The notes under the pieces: generated by a model
Seen by the model: the letters and a program-made list of their open reading frames with translations, nothing else
Told to the model about the DNA's origin: nothing
Database searches by the model: none
Translations under genes and position numbers: made by a program
In this document: positions 6,916 through 8,707 of the stretch, piece after piece
Layout: every line of letters begins with the position of its first letter
Numbering within the stretch: position 1 is the stretch's first letter
Source of the DNA: JBDTRY01 sp039931435
GTDB taxonomy: Bacteria > Acidobacteriota > Thermoanaerobaculia > Gp7-AA8
NCBI GenBank assembly: GCA_039931435.1
Contig: JBDTRY010000169.1
Span: forward strand, 1-8,707
Direction of reading: 5' to 3'
Length of the DNA stretch: 8,707 nt

Positions 6916-8094
6916 TCAGTCCCGGTAGAGCAGGAACTCCTGCCGCGCCGCCGCAAATTCGCGCAACGGTTCCTCCCACTCCTCGGTCCACGAAGTGAAA
7001 TCGCCATTTTCCTCGATGATATGGCGATAGCGGTCGGTCCCCGCCAGGAGATCGATCGCCAGCCGGTCGGATACGAACTCGTAGGGCTCCCGCCGCCAGT
7101 CGAAGTTCTCAGGGTCCATGTCTCTGGCCACCTTCACACACCACAGGCCCGTTCGGTACGGCTCGAAAATCCTGCGGTCGGTGACATGCAGCTCCGCTCC
7201 TCCGCAAACCTTGCCGGCCTGCTTCTGAAACATCGGAAGAAAGTAGTGAGGTCGGAAAGTGATCCCCGGGAGCTCGACCGCGTTCAATGCCTGAGCGAAA
7301 CGGAAGGGGTCGAGCCATGGCGCCCCGAAAATCTCGAACGGGTGGGTGGTGCCCCTTCCTTCGCTGAGGTTCGTTCCCTCCACCAGACACATGCCGGGAT
7401 AAACCGTGGCTGTGTATACCGTGGGCATATTCGGTGACGGGATCACCCATGGCAGATCCGTATCGCCCCACCACATCCATCGTTTCCAGCCGCGCATGGG
7501 AATGACGGTGAGATCGCAGTTCAGCTGGAACGCGGCGTTGAAGTATCGAGCCAGCTCACCGGCGGTCATTCCATGACGGGTGGGAAGCGGGAACATGCCT
7601 ACGAAACTGGAGTATTTTTCCTCGCGGATGTTTCCCTCGAGGTGATTGCCGTCGATGGGATTCGGTCGATCGAGGACGATCACTTTGATTCCCAGAGGTG
7701 CGGCGGCACGCATGCAGAGGGCCATTGTGTAAATGAACGTGTAGTACCGCGAACCGATGTCCTGAAGATCGATCACCAGCGCGTCCAGATTCTTGAGGAT
7801 TTCCTTCGAGGGAGTGAGGTCCTCTTTTGTAGCCCCGTAGAGGGAATGGACCTCCAGCCCCGTAAGCGGATCGTACGAGTGATCGACGTGGGCCATGTCC
7901 TGTGCTTCGCCCCAGATGCCATGTTCCGGACCGAAAAGCGCGTCCAGCTTCCATCCCCGGCCGGCGTGGAGCAGTGGAACGGAATGGTGCAGGTCGCGCG
8001 TGACGGCGCTTTGATGCGTGACCAGTCCGATGCGTTTGCCGAGGATCGGCTGCGGATCCTCGAGAAGGACTTCAAGTCCGGGCTGCACTGCCAT
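6916..8094 (-). CDS. namZ: Exo-beta-N-acetylmuramidase NamZ family (DUF1343)
   Basis: NamZ-family enzymes remove terminal N-acetylmuramic acid from the non-reducing end of peptidoglycan fragments, a step in cell-wall turnover and sugar recycling. From the ATG at 8094 the protein has 392 residues, typical for the family. Signature blocks in order are LVTH, FGPEHG (about 54-59), DIGSRYYTFIYTM (about 112-124), VLDRPNPI (about 140-147), RHGMTAGELA (about 173-182), PSPNMPT (about 219-225) and YPGMCLVEGTNLSEGRGTTH (about 232-251). The Glu and His of GPEHG are conserved and plausibly catalytic. The N-terminus (MAVQPGLEVLL) has no signal peptide, unlike the secreted Bacillus enzyme, so it would work in the cytoplasm on imported muropeptides. 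The ATG lies five bases after the stop of the MogA-like gene, with AAAGGA nine bases upstream; a TTG at 8103 would overlap that stop. Tight spacing implies co-transcription and perhaps translational coupling. Confidence 0.93.
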   Translation of the reverse strand: MAVQPGLEVLLEDPQPILGKRIGLVTHQSAVTRDLHHSVPLLHAGRGWKLDALFGPEHGIWGEAQDMAHVDHSYDPLTGLEVHSLYGATKEDLTPSKEILKNLDALVIDLQDIGSRYYTFIYTMALCMRAAAPLGIKVIVLDRPNPIDGNHLEGNIREEKYSSFVGMFPLPTRHGMTAGELARYFNAAFQLNCDLTVIPMRGWKRWMWWGDTDLPWVIPSPNMPTVYTATVYPGMCLVEGTNLSEGRGTTHPFEIFGAPWLDPFRFAQALNAVELPGITFRPHYFLPMFQKQAGKVCGGAELHVTDRRIFEPYRTGLWCVKVARDMDPENFDWRREPYEFVSDRLAIDLLAGTDRYRHIIEENGDFTSWTEEWEEPLREFAAARQEFLLYRD

Positions 8095-8099
8095 TCGCC

Positions 8100-8603
8100 T
8101 CAATCCTTTCCGGAAGGATGCTTCTCCACCCGCTCGCTTGCCAGAAGCTCCAGTGCGTGCGGGATCAGCGGAAGGATGGCCTCAAGATTTTCGACTGCGC
8201 CGCTGACGCTTCCGGGTAGATTCACGATGAGTGCCGACCCTCGCGTGGCGGCGCCGGCGCGTGACAGCGGCGCCATGGCGGTCTTCGTCAGAGAGGCGGC
8301 ACGCATCAGTTCACCGAATCCGGGAATGAGCTTTTCCGCAACCACCAGGGTGGCTTCCGGTGTAAGGTCTCGGGCCGCGATTCCGGTTCCGCCAGTCGTG
8401 ACCACGAGCGGGACGTGGTCGCCGTCGATAGCCTCGATGAGCGCGGCCGCAATCTCGTGGATGGAGTCCGGTACGACGACGACTCGGTCGACGGCGTACC
8501 CTTGAGCAGTGAGCAGTTCAGCAACGGCGGGCCCGGACCTGTCCGCCCGTGCTCCGGTAAGAGCACTGTCGCTGCAGGTGATCACGCGAACAACCGTTGG
8601 CAT
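8100..8603 (-). CDS. mogA: MogA/MoaB-family molybdopterin adenylyltransferase
   Basis: Members of this family adenylate molybdopterin (MPT to MPT-AMP) before molybdate insertion in molybdenum-cofactor synthesis, in the cytoplasm. The 167-residue protein is one complete MoCF-binding domain: SDS at 11-13 with DRSG at 21-24, Asp46 in VVPDSIHE, TTGGTG at 69-74, ARDLTPEAT at 77-85 with Asp79, PGFGELMR at 94-101, and SRAGAATRGSALIVNLPGS at 114-132. These cover the known molybdopterin-binding and catalytic positions. MogA and MoaB are too similar to separate by eye; length (MoaB-like) and motifs leave the symbol tentative. No other moa/moe gene is present in the window. The ATG at 8603 has no Shine-Dalgarno sequence but does have a consensus -10 box seven bases upstream, which suggests a leaderless mRNA. 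It is the first gene of a probable two-gene unit with namZ. Confidence 0.92.
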   Translation of the reverse strand: MPTVVRVITCSDSALTGARADRSGPAVAELLTAQGYAVDRVVVVPDSIHEIAAALIEAIDGDHVPLVVTTGGTGIAARDLTPEATLVVAEKLIPGFGELMRAASLTKTAMAPLSRAGAATRGSALIVNLPGSVSGAVENLEAILPLIPHALELLASERVEKHPSGKD

Positions 8604-8610
8604 CCAGGGG

Positions 8611-8616
8611 ATTATA
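8611..8616 (-). promoter_or_regulatory. -10 promoter hexamer of the mogA-namZ transcript
   Basis: The minus strand carries an exact TATAAT whose last base is separated by seven bases from the ATG at 8603. A start point at the usual distance would fall on or next to the A of the ATG, giving a leaderless mRNA, in line with the lack of a ribosome site. No TTGACA-like -35 is seen at 16-19 bp spacing (the 17-bp position reads ATATCC) and there is no extended -10 TGn, so the promoter is only partly supported. Confidence 0.55.
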
Positions 8617-8633
8617 CGGTTGGCAGGTGGAGC

Positions 8634-8707
8634 GGATATTGAATGTTGAATGGAGAATGTTGAATGGAGAATGTTGAATCGGGAATGTTGAATGGGGAAT
8701 GTTGAAT
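8634..8707. repeat. Heptanucleotide tandem repeat array (GAATGTT / GAATGGA), running off the window
   Basis: From 8641 the plus strand alternates two related heptamers, GAATGTT and GAATGGA (variants GAATCGG and GAATGGG). This makes a 14-bp unit present in four full copies plus 11 bases of a fifth, continuing to the window end. The seven bases before it (8634-8640, GGATATT) look like a decayed GAATGTT. Every first half-unit is identical, while the second half-unit varies in its last bases. The period is not a multiple of three over a single unit and no gene covers it, so it is non-coding. It ends 17 bp from the -10 box of mogA. Confidence 0.93.

Noticed and set aside
8103..8119. Near-palindrome ATCCTT-TCCGG-AAGGAT at the end of mogA as an operator
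   Set aside because: It lies at the mogA stop and namZ ribosome site, where purine-rich sequence is expected; one isolated copy gives no support for a regulator site.
7573..8505. 310-codon open frame on the plus strand across namZ and mogA
   Set aside because: It runs antisense through two genes with clear family motifs and across their junction; the product shows no domain and has no ribosome site I can see.

Overview
The window holds six convincing genes. All lie on the minus strand, so transcription runs from the right end to the left. Base composition is moderately GC-rich (by eye, high fifties percent). The very long NtrY-type kinase, the secreted CAP protein with a C-terminal beta-rich half, and intergenic heptad repeats would suit Acidobacteriota or a neighbouring soil or sediment phylum. 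That assignment is inference: no rRNA or other phylogenetic marker is present.

Layout in transcription order (right to left). The right edge (8634-8707) is a heptanucleotide tandem repeat that runs off the window. A perfect -10 hexamer lies 7 nt before the ATG of a MogA/MoaB-family molybdopterin enzyme gene (8100-8603), which suggests a leaderless mRNA. Five bases after its stop begins a NamZ/DUF1343 exo-N-acetylmuramidase gene (6916-8094), so the two probably form one transcript. After 120 bp containing only a weak hairpin comes an RluA-family pseudouridine synthase (6079-6795). After another 85 bp comes a small secreted DUF4783/NTF2-like protein (5559-5993), closed by a strong intrinsic terminator (5507-5537).

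The left half is dominated by a 1386-residue membrane histidine kinase (1314-5474). Its C-terminus is NtrY-like (HAMP-PAS-HisKA-HATPase). Ahead of that I read about 14 membrane segments and three separate extracytoplasmic modules. No response regulator gene accompanies it here. A secreted CAP-domain protein (138-1163) follows after 150 bp. The first 137 bases hold no gene I can support.

The mog-namZ pair joins cofactor biosynthesis and cell-wall recycling without an obvious functional link. The other genes look like individually regulated housekeeping or envelope genes. I found no mobile element, CRISPR array, tRNA, rRNA or defence system. The points most worth a second look are the kinase architecture, the terminator placed just before the kinase start, the heptad repeat array beside a probable leaderless promoter, and the altered cavity motif of the CAP protein.
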